A DNA stretch of 64,000 bases, taken from contig CALXKJ010000005.1 in NCBI GenBank assembly GCA_944388955.1, forward strand, positions 1-64,000, given 5' to 3'. The number at the start of each line of letters is the position of its first letter. Positions within the stretch are counted from its first letter, which is position 1. This stretch comes from an uncultured Spirochaetaceae bacterium (lineage in GTDB: Bacteria; Spirochaetota; Spirochaetia; Sphaerochaetales; Sphaerochaetaceae). The notes below the pieces were generated by a model. It ran no database searches and was not told where the DNA came from. It was given only the letters and a program-made list of their open reading frames with translations. Position numbers and translations under genes: made by a program. Shown here in pieces: positions 34,841 through 43,778 of the stretch.

Positions 34841-35595
34841 AGCCCTGTCTCCGCATCAATGAAGAAGGATTCGATACCCATTTCCTTCTCAGTCATCCTC
34901 ATCAGCGCCTTGACGCCGAATACTTCGCTTCTGTAGTGACCTCCGGCAAGAAGATTCATACCGCTTTCCTTTACAGTGTGGAATACCTCATGTGGTGCAA
35001 CGCCGGTTATGAAGAGATCAAGACCTTCCTTGATAGCCTCATCCACATCCTCTCCTGCAGAGCCTGAGATGATACCGACTGTATCAATCATATCCTTACC
35101 GAACTTAAGCACCTGCATTCCCGTATCAGAGGAAAAGCCAAGAAGACGTGCGACTTCAGGAATAGTCATTGGGAATGGAAGATGTCCTTTATAACCCACA
35201 TTCACGCCTTTATACATACCGAATGGATCGAATGATGTCATTCCAAGCGTCATCGCCATCTGCGCGTTATTGCCATACACCGGATGCGCATCGAGCGGGA
35301 GATGTACGGCAAGAAGCGTAAGACCACCATCAATAACCCTCTTCACTCTTCTGTAATGATTACCTGTGATAGCCACCGGTGAACCCCAGAAAAGCCCATG
35401 ATGGACGACAAGGACATCAGCTTTTCCTTCCACAGCTTTATCAATCGTATCAAATGATGCATCTACGGAGAACGCCACCCTCTCAAGCTCTCTGTCGGGT
35501 GCACCGATCTGCACGCCGTTGAGAGAGATATCGAAAGGAAAGGAAGCTACAGAAAGACGCTTTTCTATCTCATTGGTGTATTCTTTCACAAACAT
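34837..35595 (-). CDS. NIF3-like dinuclear metal-centre protein
   Basis: A 252-residue protein of the NIF3/YbgI (GTP cyclohydrolase I type 2) family. Metal ligands lie in VVHHGLFWG, LAVHLPLDAHP and the C-terminal LAGGHYRSEVFG. Function is not settled in this family. The frame is open for 13 more codons, but the ATG at 35595 has TATACT (35602-35607, minus strand) exactly 6 nt upstream and is where homology starts; leaderless mRNA is likely. It is divergent from the Lon-like gene. Confidence 0.88.
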   Translation of the reverse strand: MFVKEYTNEIEKRLSVASFPFDISLNGVQIGAPDRELERVAFSVDASFDTIDKAVEGKADVLVVHHGLFWGSPVAITGNHYRRVKRVIDGGLTLLAVHLPLDAHPVYGNNAQMAMTLGMTSFDPFGMYKGVNVGYKGHLPFPMTIPEVARLLGFSSDTGMQVLKFGKDMIDTVGIISGSAGEDVDEAIKEGLDLFITGVAPHEVFHTVKESGMNLLAGGHYRSEVFGVKALMRMTEKEMGIESFFIDAETGL

Positions 35596-35613
35596 AGGGA
35601 AAGTATAATCCGT

Positions 35614-35642
35614 TTGACAGAGAATAATCCACAATCTACACT
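35614..35642 (+). promoter_or_regulatory. promoter of the Lon-like gene, leaderless
   Basis: TTGACA (35614-35619), 17 nt, TACACT (35637-35642), then exactly 6 nt to the GTG at 35649. It overlaps back-to-back with the NIF3 promoter. Confidence 0.75.
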
Positions 35643-35648
35643 CACATC

Positions 35649-37535
35649 GTGATCAGGGAACTCTGTACAGACGAGCTTGGGTTATCAGAGCCCATAAAGG
35701 AATTCAGCGATATAGAAAGCGGAGAAGGAATCATCGGTCAGGAACGCGCCATGAGCCTCCTCTCCCTTGGGCTTTCTATCGACCGTGTCGGCTACAATAT
35801 ATTCCTCTCCGGAGAGGATGGCTCGGGACGGCTTACGGCAGTGATGGAATCCATAGCAGGAACTGAAGCGAAAGCTGAGTTCATGCAGGATGCCGCCTAT
35901 GCATGGTCCCCTGATTCCTCATCGCCGCGGCTTCTGATGTTTTCCAGAGGAATGGCCAGACTATTCCAGGATGACCTTGAATCCTATGGCAAGAAGGAAA
36001 TCTCAGAAGAAGAGATGCTTTCACGCTGGAAAGACAGCAATATAGCCTCATTCATTCTATCTCTTCCTCCATATGAAGAGAACAGGGATGCATATAGAAT
36101 CAATATCGTGCTCGACAGGACTTTCTCGGAAAGAAGACCCGCTATAATCGAGACGCATCCATCGCATCAATCACTCTTCGGCCTGATAGAAAAAGATATG
36201 CCGCCGCATCTCGCGATAAGAACAGGCTCGTATCAATCAGCTTCCGGTGGGTATCTCATCATGAACGCAGAGGAGATAACAGGCGATGAGAATCTATGGA
36301 AGACACTCAAACGCTATCTTGAGATGACGCACAGAGCGCTTTCATCCTCTTCTGTTCCCGGCGAGATGATTGACAATGTCCGTCCTTCCCCGATACCCCT
36401 TCTGACGAAAGTCATACTCATAGGCACGGAAGACACATACAACCATCTTATCGAGAAAGACGATAAATTCATCCGCTATTTCCGTATCGCGCCAGAATTC
36501 AACCTGACGATGCCCCGCACGGAGAAGAATATACGAGGCACGATAAGCTATCTCAAAGCCGCTGGCAGGAATTTCCTCAAGACTGATGATTCTGCGTATC
36601 TGGCTATTCTCCGCTATTCATCATCGCTTGCAGAGGATAAGGATAAGCTTACTACAGAGCTTTCACTCCTTGGGGATCTTCTCGAAGAAGCAGATCTGAA
36701 CGCGAGGGAAAGGAATAAGAGCTATATCGGAAGAGATGACGTGGAAGAGGCTATCGAGAAAAGGAAATGGCACGCGTCGCTTGAAGAGGAAATCATCAAT
36801 GACGAGATACGTACAGGCGAGATGGTCATTTCGCTTTCAGGCAGCCAGACAGGAATCGTAAACGGTCTTGCCGTCATGGATCGCGGTGTCTCGTCATTCG
36901 GCACTCCCGCTGTCATCTCCGCGACAGTTGCTCCTGGAAGCGAGGGAATCGTGAATATTGAGCATGAAGCAGGACTTTCAGGGGGAATACACGACAAAGG
37001 CCTTCTTATCCTTGAGGGGTTTCTCCGCCATCGCTACGCTCTCGACTTTCCTCTCTCGCTCTACGCCGGTATATGCTTTGAGCAGAGCTATGCGGAAGTT
37101 GATGGTGACAGCGCATCACTGGGGGAACTATACGCGCTTCTCTCTGCAATCGCTGAAGTACCGTTCAGACAGGATATTGCGGTCACTGGCTCTGTAAGCC
37201 AGATGGGGGCATTGCAGCCGGTTGGAGGCATAAACGAGAAAATCGAGGGCTTCTTCAACGCATGCTCCGTCTCAGGCCTCACCGGAACACAGGGCGTGAT
37301 GATACCGCGCCAGAATATCTCATCGCTTATTCTTCCAAGGAAAATCGAGGAAGCCATAGACAGCGGAATCTTCCATATCTATGCAATCAGCGAAGTCGAT
37401 GAGGGAATAGAGCTCCTATCCGGGATGAAAAGCGGAAAGAGGGACAGAAAAGGAATATTCCCTCCTTCATCATTCAACAGACGTGTCGAGGACGAGCTGA
37501 GGAATCTCTGCCGATACAGTCAGGAAAAAGGTTAA
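35649..37535 (+). CDS. Lon-family (S16) protease-like protein with AAA domain
   Basis: A 628-residue protein resembling the AAA_32/Lon-like proteases. The N-terminal ATPase core has GEDGSGRLT (Arg in place of the usual P-loop Lys; to my knowledge GxxGxGR is common in this family). The C-terminal S16 domain carries the catalytic Ser in VDGDSASLGEL (about residue 484) and Lys in GGINEKIEGF (about 528). It probably degrades selected proteins in the cytoplasm. The GTG start has no Shine-Dalgarno; its promoter predicts a leaderless message. Confidence 0.85.
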   Translation: MIRELCTDELGLSEPIKEFSDIESGEGIIGQERAMSLLSLGLSIDRVGYNIFLSGEDGSGRLTAVMESIAGTEAKAEFMQDAAYAWSPDSSSPRLLMFSRGMARLFQDDLESYGKKEISEEEMLSRWKDSNIASFILSLPPYEENRDAYRINIVLDRTFSERRPAIIETHPSHQSLFGLIEKDMPPHLAIRTGSYQSASGGYLIMNAEEITGDENLWKTLKRYLEMTHRALSSSSVPGEMIDNVRPSPIPLLTKVILIGTEDTYNHLIEKDDKFIRYFRIAPEFNLTMPRTEKNIRGTISYLKAAGRNFLKTDDSAYLAILRYSSSLAEDKDKLTTELSLLGDLLEEADLNARERNKSYIGRDDVEEAIEKRKWHASLEEEIINDEIRTGEMVISLSGSQTGIVNGLAVMDRGVSSFGTPAVISATVAPGSEGIVNIEHEAGLSGGIHDKGLLILEGFLRHRYALDFPLSLYAGICFEQSYAEVDGDSASLGELYALLSAIAEVPFRQDIAVTGSVSQMGALQPVGGINEKIEGFFNACSVSGLTGTQGVMIPRQNISSLILPRKIEEAIDSGIFHIYAISEVDEGIELLSGMKSGKRDRKGIFPPSSFNRRVEDELRNLCRYSQEKG

Positions 37536-38284
37536 CGCTTCGCGGCTTCAAGCCATTTATAGAGCATTATGGCTGTCGCTGAAGCGACATTGATTGAGCC
37601 TTTTGCACCGAACTGCGGTATTGTCACGATGCCGCATGATGAGAGCGCGATCTCCCTAGCCTCCCCTGTCAGACCAGTCTCTTCAGAGCCTATAAGGCAG
37701 ATTCCCTTCTCGGGAAAACTGAATTCCCTTATATCCGTTCCGCCTGTCTCAAGCGCGAATACAGGAATATCCTTATCCAGTTCATCAACTTCCTTCTCGC
37801 ACCAGGGAATTGCATTCACCGTACCTCTGGAAGTACGTTCCGCCCGGTGATGATCCGGCGATGCAGTGCCGGGAGCCAGGTATATCTCCTTTATGCAGAA
37901 CGCCTCGGAGTTTCGGAAGATAGCCCCGACATTATATGGAGAGCGGAGATGATCAAGATAAAGATAATGCTCAAGAACCTCACGCTTCGACCAGTCAATC
38001 TCACCATCATCATTCTTCTGGTCCCAATCAGAGGGGCTATCACCAAGAATGGAGAGGATGCAGTAGCATATATCCTCATATGCTATCCCTCTTCCTTTGG
38101 CGTAGTACCGTTTTATCTTCTCCTTATCTGCCTCCGTAAGCAGCTCTGATGAGAACACGATGGAAAGAACATCGTCGAGATATCCATCCTCCGTGTCCTC
38201 GGTCATGGCTTCATGAAAGACATCAGCGCACTTCCGGAGCTGGACTCTTGGCTTAAGCGTCCGGATCTTCTTTATCGTTATCAT
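37532..38284 (-). CDS. TrmH/SpoU family RNA methyltransferase
   Basis: A 250-residue SPOUT methyltransferase that 2'-O-methylates rRNA or tRNA. An N-terminal substrate-binding extension is followed by the catalytic knot: LDHLRSPYNVGAIFRNSEAF (about 133-152), GTVNAIPW, ICLIGSEETGLTGEA (about 207-221) and SINVASATAIMLYKWL near the C-terminus. GGAGG lies 6 nt before the ATG at 38284. The gene overlaps the end of rsmI by 32 nt and meets the convergent Lon-like gene at its 3' end. Confidence 0.88.
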   Translation of the reverse strand: MITIKKIRTLKPRVQLRKCADVFHEAMTEDTEDGYLDDVLSIVFSSELLTEADKEKIKRYYAKGRGIAYEDICYCILSILGDSPSDWDQKNDDGEIDWSKREVLEHYLYLDHLRSPYNVGAIFRNSEAFCIKEIYLAPGTASPDHHRAERTSRGTVNAIPWCEKEVDELDKDIPVFALETGGTDIREFSFPEKGICLIGSEETGLTGEAREIALSSCGIVTIPQFGAKGSINVASATAIMLYKWLEAAKR

Positions 38285-38960
38285 CAACAGCCTCCGGGAT
38301 TACGATTACAGCGAACTCTCCCTTCACCTTATCCCTGGATTTCAGATTCGAAAGCACTTCATCGACATTGCCTCTGAGAATTTCCTCATATGCCTTTGTC
38401 AGCTCACGCCCTGCTATGACGGTGGCATTTCCGGCAATCTCCTTTATATCCTCAAGTGTCTTGATGATTCTGAATGGGGATTCATAAATCACAAACGCGT
38501 TTCCCGCGCTGAAAAGCTCGCATAACCTCTTTGTGCGTCGCCCCTTCTTCGGTGACAGGAAACCCTCGAATGTGAAGCTTTTCCCTATATTGCCTGCAAC
38601 AGAGACAAGCGAAATCACAGCAGAGGCCCCCGGTATGGGGATGATGCGATGCTTTCCATCCTCAATTATCCTCTCACAGAGCCTCGCGCCTGGATCGGAA
38701 ACCCCAGGTGTGCCCGCATCGGAGCAGTAAGCTACATTCAGACCGCTATCGAGAAGCTCCAGTATTCCTTTCGAGCTTTCTTCCTCATTATGTGCGTGAC
38801 ATGCTATAAGGCGCTTTCTTATCCCATAGTGCGATAGAAGCTGCATCGTATGCCGCGTGTCCTCACATGCAATCACATCGACCTCACCGAGAATGCGGAC
38901 AGCTCTGTATGTTATATCCTCAAGGTTTCCTATCGGAGTCGCGACCATATAAAGGTTCAT
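38253..38960 (-). CDS. rsmI: 16S rRNA 2'-O-ribose methyltransferase RsmI
   Basis: A 235-residue tetrapyrrole-methylase-fold enzyme that methylates C1402 of 16S rRNA. Motifs: MNLYMVATPIGNLEDITYRA at the N-terminus, VIACEDTRHTMQLL, YCSDAGTPGVSDPG and IPIPGASAV. The frame runs on upstream, but the family start is this ATG; TACAAT (38967-38972) ends exactly 6 nt before it, with TTGCTT (38990-38995) 17 nt farther, so a leaderless mRNA is predicted. Confidence 0.93.
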   Translation of the reverse strand: MNLYMVATPIGNLEDITYRAVRILGEVDVIACEDTRHTMQLLSHYGIRKRLIACHAHNEEESSKGILELLDSGLNVAYCSDAGTPGVSDPGARLCERIIEDGKHRIIPIPGASAVISLVSVAGNIGKSFTFEGFLSPKKGRRTKRLCELFSAGNAFVIYESPFRIIKTLEDIKEIAGNATVIAGRELTKAYEEILRGNVDEVLSNLKSRDKVKGEFAVIVIPEAVDDNDKEDPDA

Positions 38961-38966
38961 GGTGAG

Positions 38967-38995
38967 ATTGTAGACCAATAGGAAGCTGAAAGCAA
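38967..38995 (-). promoter_or_regulatory. rsmI promoter, leaderless
   Basis: TTGCTT, 17 nt, TACAAT on the minus strand, with 6 nt to the ATG at 38960. Confidence 0.6.
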
Positions 38996-39019
38996 TGAAA
39001 TCACGAACGTCGCATTTGT

Positions 39020-39088
39020 GTTGCAGTCCGTTGTTTTTATTCAACTTGCGTTGCATATGAGTTGCAATATCCGTTACCATCCTAACGG
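39020..39088 (+). promoter_or_regulatory. carA promoter region with three GTTGCA repeats and a hairpin
   Basis: GTTGCA occurs at 39020-39025, 39050-39055 and 39061-39066, spaced 30 and 11 nt (whole helical turns), so all face the same side. Possible -35/-10 elements lie within this stretch. A hairpin CCGTTA (39071-39076) / TAACGG (39083-39088) ends 9 nt before the carA ATG. This may be a regulator-binding region for carbamoyl phosphate synthesis. Confidence 0.45.
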
Positions 39089-39097
39089 TCAGAGAAA

Positions 39098-40195
39098 ATG
39101 AGAAAAGCAATACTGAAGCTCAAAGACGGAAAAGAATTCGAAGGTATAGCCTTCGGAAGCGAGAAAGACATTCCTATCGGGGAACTTGTCTTCAACACTG
39201 GAATCCCTGGATATCAGGAGATACTTACAGATCCATCATACGCAGGACAGATTGTCATGCTTACAAGCCCTATGATAGGCAACTACGGTACAGATGCCGC
39301 CGATAACGAAAGCGATAGCATAAAGGCATCGGCACTTGTGGTACGTAAGCTTTACAGGGGGCCAATCATGAAAGGACGTGTCTCCCTTGATGATTTCCTT
39401 AAGAAACACGCAGTACGCGGCATAGAGGGAATCGATACAAGGGCACTGACACTCCATATCAGGGAGCATGGCTCACAGAATGCTGTCATATTCTTCCCAG
39501 AGGAGCGGGAAGAAGCAGAGCGTCTTATCGAGACATTCCCATCAATCACGGAGCGCGATCTCATCGATGGTGTTTCAGTGAAGAAGGCTGTATATAACCC
39601 GGACCTTGGGGAAGGCTTCGAGAAAGCTCCTGAGAATCCGCTGAAGCATATCGTCATGGTTGACTATGGCATCAAGCGCTCAATAATCGAAAATTTCTAT
39701 AAGCTCGGGGCATCTGTCACGCTCCTGCCACATACAGCAAATGCGGATATGGTCATGAAAGAAAAGCCCTCAGCCCTTTTCCTATCTAACGGCCCAGGAG
39801 ACCCCGCCCTGCTTCATGATGCCGTGAATCTTGTGAAATCCCTGATTGGAAAGCTGCCCATCGAAGGCATATGCCTTGGACATCAGATAATAACAATCGC
39901 TATCGGAGGAAAGACAGAGAAGATGAAGTTCGGGCATCACGGCTCCAACCATCCTGTACGCGATGAAATCACAGGGAAGACATTCGTCACAGCGCAGAAT
40001 CATGGCTTCATGACTGTAGCCTCATCCCTTCCTCCAACCACATCTATCTGGTTCACAAACGCAAATGATGGAACAGTTGAGGGACTTTTCGATGAGACTC
40101 TCAATGTGCGCTCCGTGCAATTTCACCCAGAAGCAGCACCGGGGCCTGAAGATGGGCGCTGGATATTCCGTACATTTATGGAGAAAGCAGAATGA
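39098..40195 (+). CDS. carA: carbamoyl phosphate synthase small subunit
   Basis: A 365-residue glutaminase subunit supplying ammonia for carbamoyl phosphate (pyrimidines and arginine). The N-terminal CPSase small-chain domain starts KAILKLKDGKEFEG; the class I glutamine amidotransferase domain has the catalytic Cys in GICLGHQ (about residue 258) and the His/Glu pair in VQFHPEAAPGPED. Its stop overlaps the carB start (ATGA). Confidence 0.95.
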   Translation: MRKAILKLKDGKEFEGIAFGSEKDIPIGELVFNTGIPGYQEILTDPSYAGQIVMLTSPMIGNYGTDAADNESDSIKASALVVRKLYRGPIMKGRVSLDDFLKKHAVRGIEGIDTRALTLHIREHGSQNAVIFFPEEREEAERLIETFPSITERDLIDGVSVKKAVYNPDLGEGFEKAPENPLKHIVMVDYGIKRSIIENFYKLGASVTLLPHTANADMVMKEKPSALFLSNGPGDPALLHDAVNLVKSLIGKLPIEGICLGHQIITIAIGGKTEKMKFGHHGSNHPVRDEITGKTFVTAQNHGFMTVASSLPPTTSIWFTNANDGTVEGLFDETLNVRSVQFHPEAAPGPEDGRWIFRTFMEKAE

Positions 40196-43100
40196 GAAGA
40201 GATGATATTCACCATATCCTTGTCATCGGCTCAGGTCCGATTGTCATCGGTCAGGCCTGCGAATTTGATTATTCAGGAAATCAGGCAGTACAGGCCCTTA
40301 AGGAAGAAGGCTATGAAGTCTCTCTCATAAACCCTAATCCCGCGACTGTCATGACAACACCGGGTCTGGCTGACCATATCTTCCTCGAGCCTCTCAGAAA
40401 AGAATATATAGAGCGTATATTCGATCAGGTCGGACCAGACGCGATTCTCTCCACAATGGGAGGACAGACCGCGCTCAACCTCACGATGGAGCTTGAGAAG
40501 GAAGGTCTTCTGAAAAAATACGGTGTGAAGGTCATAGGAGCCTCTGCGGAAGCTATCGAGAGAGCTGAGGACAGGGGAAAATTCAAGGATATTATCACAT
40601 CACTCGGCTATGAAAGCGCGAGAAGCGGCATAGCTCACACCCTCGAGGAAGCCGAAAGAATTGCAGAGGAAATACCTTTCCCGCTGATTATAAGGCCATC
40701 ATTCACACTCGGCGGAATGGGCGGCTCAATTGCAAATGACAGAGATGAGTTCAGGACACTCGCACTCCGTGCTCTCGACATGAGTCCCGCAAGCGAGATC
40801 CTCATAGAAGAATCACTTATTGGCTGGCGTGAATTCGAGATGGAAGTCATGCGGGATAGGAAAGATAATGCAATCATCGTGTGCTCAATCGAGAATGTTG
40901 ACCCTATGGGCGTCCATACTGGTGACTCGATAACAATCGCACCGATACAGACACTTTCAGACAGCGAGTATCAGAAGATGAGGAATGCATCTATTGAGAT
41001 ACTGAGAGCTGTAGGTGTAGATTGCGGTGGCTCAAATGTACAGTTCGCTATCTCCCCGGATCACTCCAGGATGATAGTCATCGAGATGAACCCGAGAGTA
41101 TCAAGATCTTCTGCGCTTGCAAGCAAGGCCACAGGATTCCCCATCGCGCGCATTTCAGCAAAACTTGCCGTGGGATACACGCTGGATGAAGTCCAGAACG
41201 AGATTACAGGAGCCTCGGTCTCCTGCTTTGAGCCAGCACTTGATTATGTGGCGGTGAAAGTACCGCGTTTTGAGCTTGAGAAATTCCCGCTTGAAGCCTC
41301 CGCACTGGGTACTCAGATGCGCTCTGTAGGAGAAGCTCTTGCGCTTGGGCGCACAGCTCTCGAAGCCATCAACAAGGCATTCAGGGCATCAGAGCAGAAA
41401 CTCGATGGTATAACAGCCTTGGATAAGAATCGTTATGATACATCGCTCCTCCTTCGCTCAGCCCATCCGCTGAGATACCTTGCCGCATATACTGCGATAA
41501 AGGACGGGGAGAAAGATCTTGAGAAACTTTCAGCTATCACAGGTTTTGATATCTATTTCCTGTCGCTTCTTCAGGAGCAGAAGGAAATAGAAGAGAAGCT
41601 TGAAAGCGGCAATCTTACGGATGATGTGTATATCGAGGCTAAGAAGGCAGGACTTACAGATAGATACATAGAGCGTCTATCAGGGAAGAAACCTCCTCTT
41701 AAGATGATTCCGGCACGGCACTATGTCGATACATGTGCAGGCGAATTTGCGGCCCTCACTCCTTATTGCTACACATCATACGGAGAGGAAGATGAAGGAA
41801 AAGGAATCGGAAAAGACGGTGTTATAATCGTAGCTTCAGGACCTAATAGAATCGGACAGGGACTGGAGTTCGATACGTGCTGCACGCTCTCTTCCAAGGC
41901 TTTCAGGAAGCATGGAAGGAAGACTATAATGATAAACAGCAATCCGGAGACTGTCTCAACCGATTACAACACGTCAGACAGGCTTTATATCTCCCCTCTC
42001 ACCGCGGAGGATGTTCTTTCCATAATGAAGAAGGAAGGCACGTCAGACGTGGTTGTGCAGCTTGGTGGGCAGACACCGCTGAATATGGCAGCAGAGCTCG
42101 AGAAAAACGGTGCTCATATCGTAGGAACCTCCCTTGAAAGCATAGATATGACTGAAGACAGAGGACTCTTCTCAAGCCTGGTGAAGGAGCTTGGTCTCAG
42201 GCAGCCCGATAACCGCAGCGCGTCAAGCGTGAGCGAAATCAAAGCAATGGCTCATGAGATAGGATTCCCTGTTCTTCTCCGCCCATCCTTCGTCCTTGGC
42301 GGACGAGCGATGTTCATTGCTTATGATGATAACGGGCTTGAGGAATTCATAAAGAAACCTGAAGTCGCGATATCTGAGGACTCACCAGTGCTTGTCGATC
42401 AGTTCCTGGAGGATGCATTCGAATACGATCTGGATGCTGTCTCTGATGGGAAAAGCGTGTATATCGGTGGCATATTGCAGCACATAGAAGCAGCTGGAAT
42501 CCACTCTGGAGACAGCGCAGCTGTATTCCCACCATACAAGAGCAAGCCTGAGATTCTTGAAGAGATGAGAAAATGGACACTCGCATTAGCCAGACGCCTT
42601 AATGTAAGAGGTCTCATGAACATACAGTTCGCGGAGAAGGATGGTAAGCTGTACATAATCGAAGTCAATCCAAGGGCGAGCCGCACAGTACCTTTCATAT
42701 CGAAGTCAAGCGGAACTGACCTTGTAGAGACAGCGGTGAGAGTCTGGCTTGGCGAGGACCTCGTCCAGCAGGGCCTTGTAAAAGAGGAAGGCGGAATCGG
42801 CGAAGGAAAATGCATCACAGGATGGGCCATCAAGGAAGCTGTCTTCTCATTCGACAGATTCCCCCACATCGATCCAGCGCTCGGCCCGGAGATGAAAAGC
42901 ACAGGAGAAGTCGTAGGCTATGGCAGGACTTTCGGAGAGGCATACGCGAAAAGCCAGGCTGCGGCACATAACAAGCTGCCATCAAAGGGAAGAGTCATCA
43001 TCAGCGTGAACAGCAAAGACAGGAAAACGATAGTCCCTATCGCGAAAGCTCTTGAGGAGCTTGGCTTCCATATACTCGCCACGAAAGGAACAGCAAGGGA

Positions 43101-43383
43101 TCTTTTTGAGGCTGGAATACTAGCGGATGTCGTCCTCAAAACGCAGGATGGGCATCCGAATATCGTGGATTATATAAGGGAGAGGAAAGCTGACCTGATT
43201 ATAAACACACCTATGGGTTTCCATTCGCGTCAGTCCGATGATGATATCAGGACAGAGGCGCTGAGAGCTCATATACCGTATACAACGACCACAAGTGCGG
43301 CAAGCGCGGCAGTCGAGGCTATAAGGTATATACAGGAGAACCGCTTCATAGTCAGGGAGCTTCCTGATAAGAAACACAGATAG
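40192..43383 (+). CDS. carB: carbamoyl phosphate synthase large subunit
   Basis: A 1063-residue enzyme with two ATP-grasp halves. GSGPIVIGQACEFDYSG at the N-terminus and the parallel ASGPNRIGQGLEFDTCC at about residue 545 mark the two synthetase units; each has a PSF(T/V)LGG motif. The C-terminal MGS-type allosteric domain (about 935-1063) has NTPMGFHSRQSDDDIR. Length is typical. It forms an operon with carA and is followed by a strong terminator. Confidence 0.96.
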   Translation: MRRDDIHHILVIGSGPIVIGQACEFDYSGNQAVQALKEEGYEVSLINPNPATVMTTPGLADHIFLEPLRKEYIERIFDQVGPDAILSTMGGQTALNLTMELEKEGLLKKYGVKVIGASAEAIERAEDRGKFKDIITSLGYESARSGIAHTLEEAERIAEEIPFPLIIRPSFTLGGMGGSIANDRDEFRTLALRALDMSPASEILIEESLIGWREFEMEVMRDRKDNAIIVCSIENVDPMGVHTGDSITIAPIQTLSDSEYQKMRNASIEILRAVGVDCGGSNVQFAISPDHSRMIVIEMNPRVSRSSALASKATGFPIARISAKLAVGYTLDEVQNEITGASVSCFEPALDYVAVKVPRFELEKFPLEASALGTQMRSVGEALALGRTALEAINKAFRASEQKLDGITALDKNRYDTSLLLRSAHPLRYLAAYTAIKDGEKDLEKLSAITGFDIYFLSLLQEQKEIEEKLESGNLTDDVYIEAKKAGLTDRYIERLSGKKPPLKMIPARHYVDTCAGEFAALTPYCYTSYGEEDEGKGIGKDGVIIVASGPNRIGQGLEFDTCCTLSSKAFRKHGRKTIMINSNPETVSTDYNTSDRLYISPLTAEDVLSIMKKEGTSDVVVQLGGQTPLNMAAELEKNGAHIVGTSLESIDMTEDRGLFSSLVKELGLRQPDNRSASSVSEIKAMAHEIGFPVLLRPSFVLGGRAMFIAYDDNGLEEFIKKPEVAISEDSPVLVDQFLEDAFEYDLDAVSDGKSVYIGGILQHIEAAGIHSGDSAAVFPPYKSKPEILEEMRKWTLALARRLNVRGLMNIQFAEKDGKLYIIEVNPRASRTVPFISKSSGTDLVETAVRVWLGEDLVQQGLVKEEGGIGEGKCITGWAIKEAVFSFDRFPHIDPALGPEMKSTGEVVGYGRTFGEAYAKSQAAAHNKLPSKGRVIISVNSKDRKTIVPIAKALEELGFHILATKGTARDLFEAGILADVVLKTQDGHPNIVDYIRERKADLIINTPMGFHSRQSDDDIRTEALRAHIPYTTTTSAASAAVEAIRYIQENRFIVRELPDKKHR

Positions 43384-43389
43384 CAGCAT

Positions 43390-43416
43390 GGGGCAGCAAA
43401 TGACGCTGCCCCTTTT
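43390..43416 (+). terminator. carAB terminator
   Basis: An 8-bp stem GGGGCAGC (43390-43397) / GCTGCCCC (43405-43412) with 7-nt loop and TTTT, directly after the carB stop. Confidence 0.9.
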
Positions 43417-43443
43417 CTTAGAGGTAAAACCTCTCTGCTTTTC

Positions 43444-43550
43444 CTTAACAACTGTTAAGAATAAGTAAGAAGTAGGTAATTCTTACAAAATACGGTGTCA
43501 CGGCAGACAAAGAGCAGTTTTTTCATAATGATTGTGTAAAATTTAGCGAT
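43444..43550. other. palindrome-rich intergenic region before aspS
   Basis: No gene is seen between carB and aspS. Inverted repeats CTTAAC/GTTAAG (43444-43459) and GTAAGAA/TTCTTAC (43465-43486) are present. Further on, AGAGCAGTTTTTTCATAATG near 43508 and TGTGTAAAATTT near 43534 resemble pieces of the small RNA locus at 62.1-62.4 kb, but there is no -24/-12 promoter here. Confidence 0.35.
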
Positions 43551-43648
43551 ATTTCCTTAATCTATTGAGAATTGCTCACACAGATTATATTTTCAATCTT
43601 CATGTTTTCTACATAGGCAAACCGTTGATAAAGTGCGATATTACAGGT

Positions 43649-43716
43649 GGCGAGCATGAACGCAGAAAAAACCTCAGATCCCCCCACGGACAAAACAGCG
43701 CATGCTCGCCTTTCTT
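43649..43716 (+). ncRNA. structured RNA or attenuator hairpin with C6 loop
   Basis: A perfect 10-bp stem GGCGAGCATG (43649-43658) / CATGCTCGCC (43701-43710), extended by CGC/GCG after a 2-nt bulge, closes a 36-nt loop containing six consecutive C residues, and is followed by TTTCTTTATC. It lies about 70 nt upstream of the aspS start. It could be an independent small RNA with a C-rich loop or a leader attenuator of aspS. It fits no riboswitch class I know. Confidence 0.45.
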
Positions 43717-43778
43717 TATCTCCCCTTGTTTTCCTTTTCTCCCGTAGATGATATCATCCACATTACCGGAGGAATCCT

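Noticed and set aside
43486-43530. Third sigma-54 promoter before the AGAGCAGTTTTTTCAT motif
   Set aside because: No GG-N10-GC pair at a fitting position was found.
43600-43660. Cyclic-di-GMP (GEMM) riboswitch near AGGCAAACC
   Set aside because: The second conserved part (GACGCAAAGCC) and the helix pairing are missing.
43649-43754. Small peptide frame MNAEKTSDPP... within the aspS leader
   Set aside because: It lies across a strong hairpin, and the weak GGTGG before it is part of the stem.
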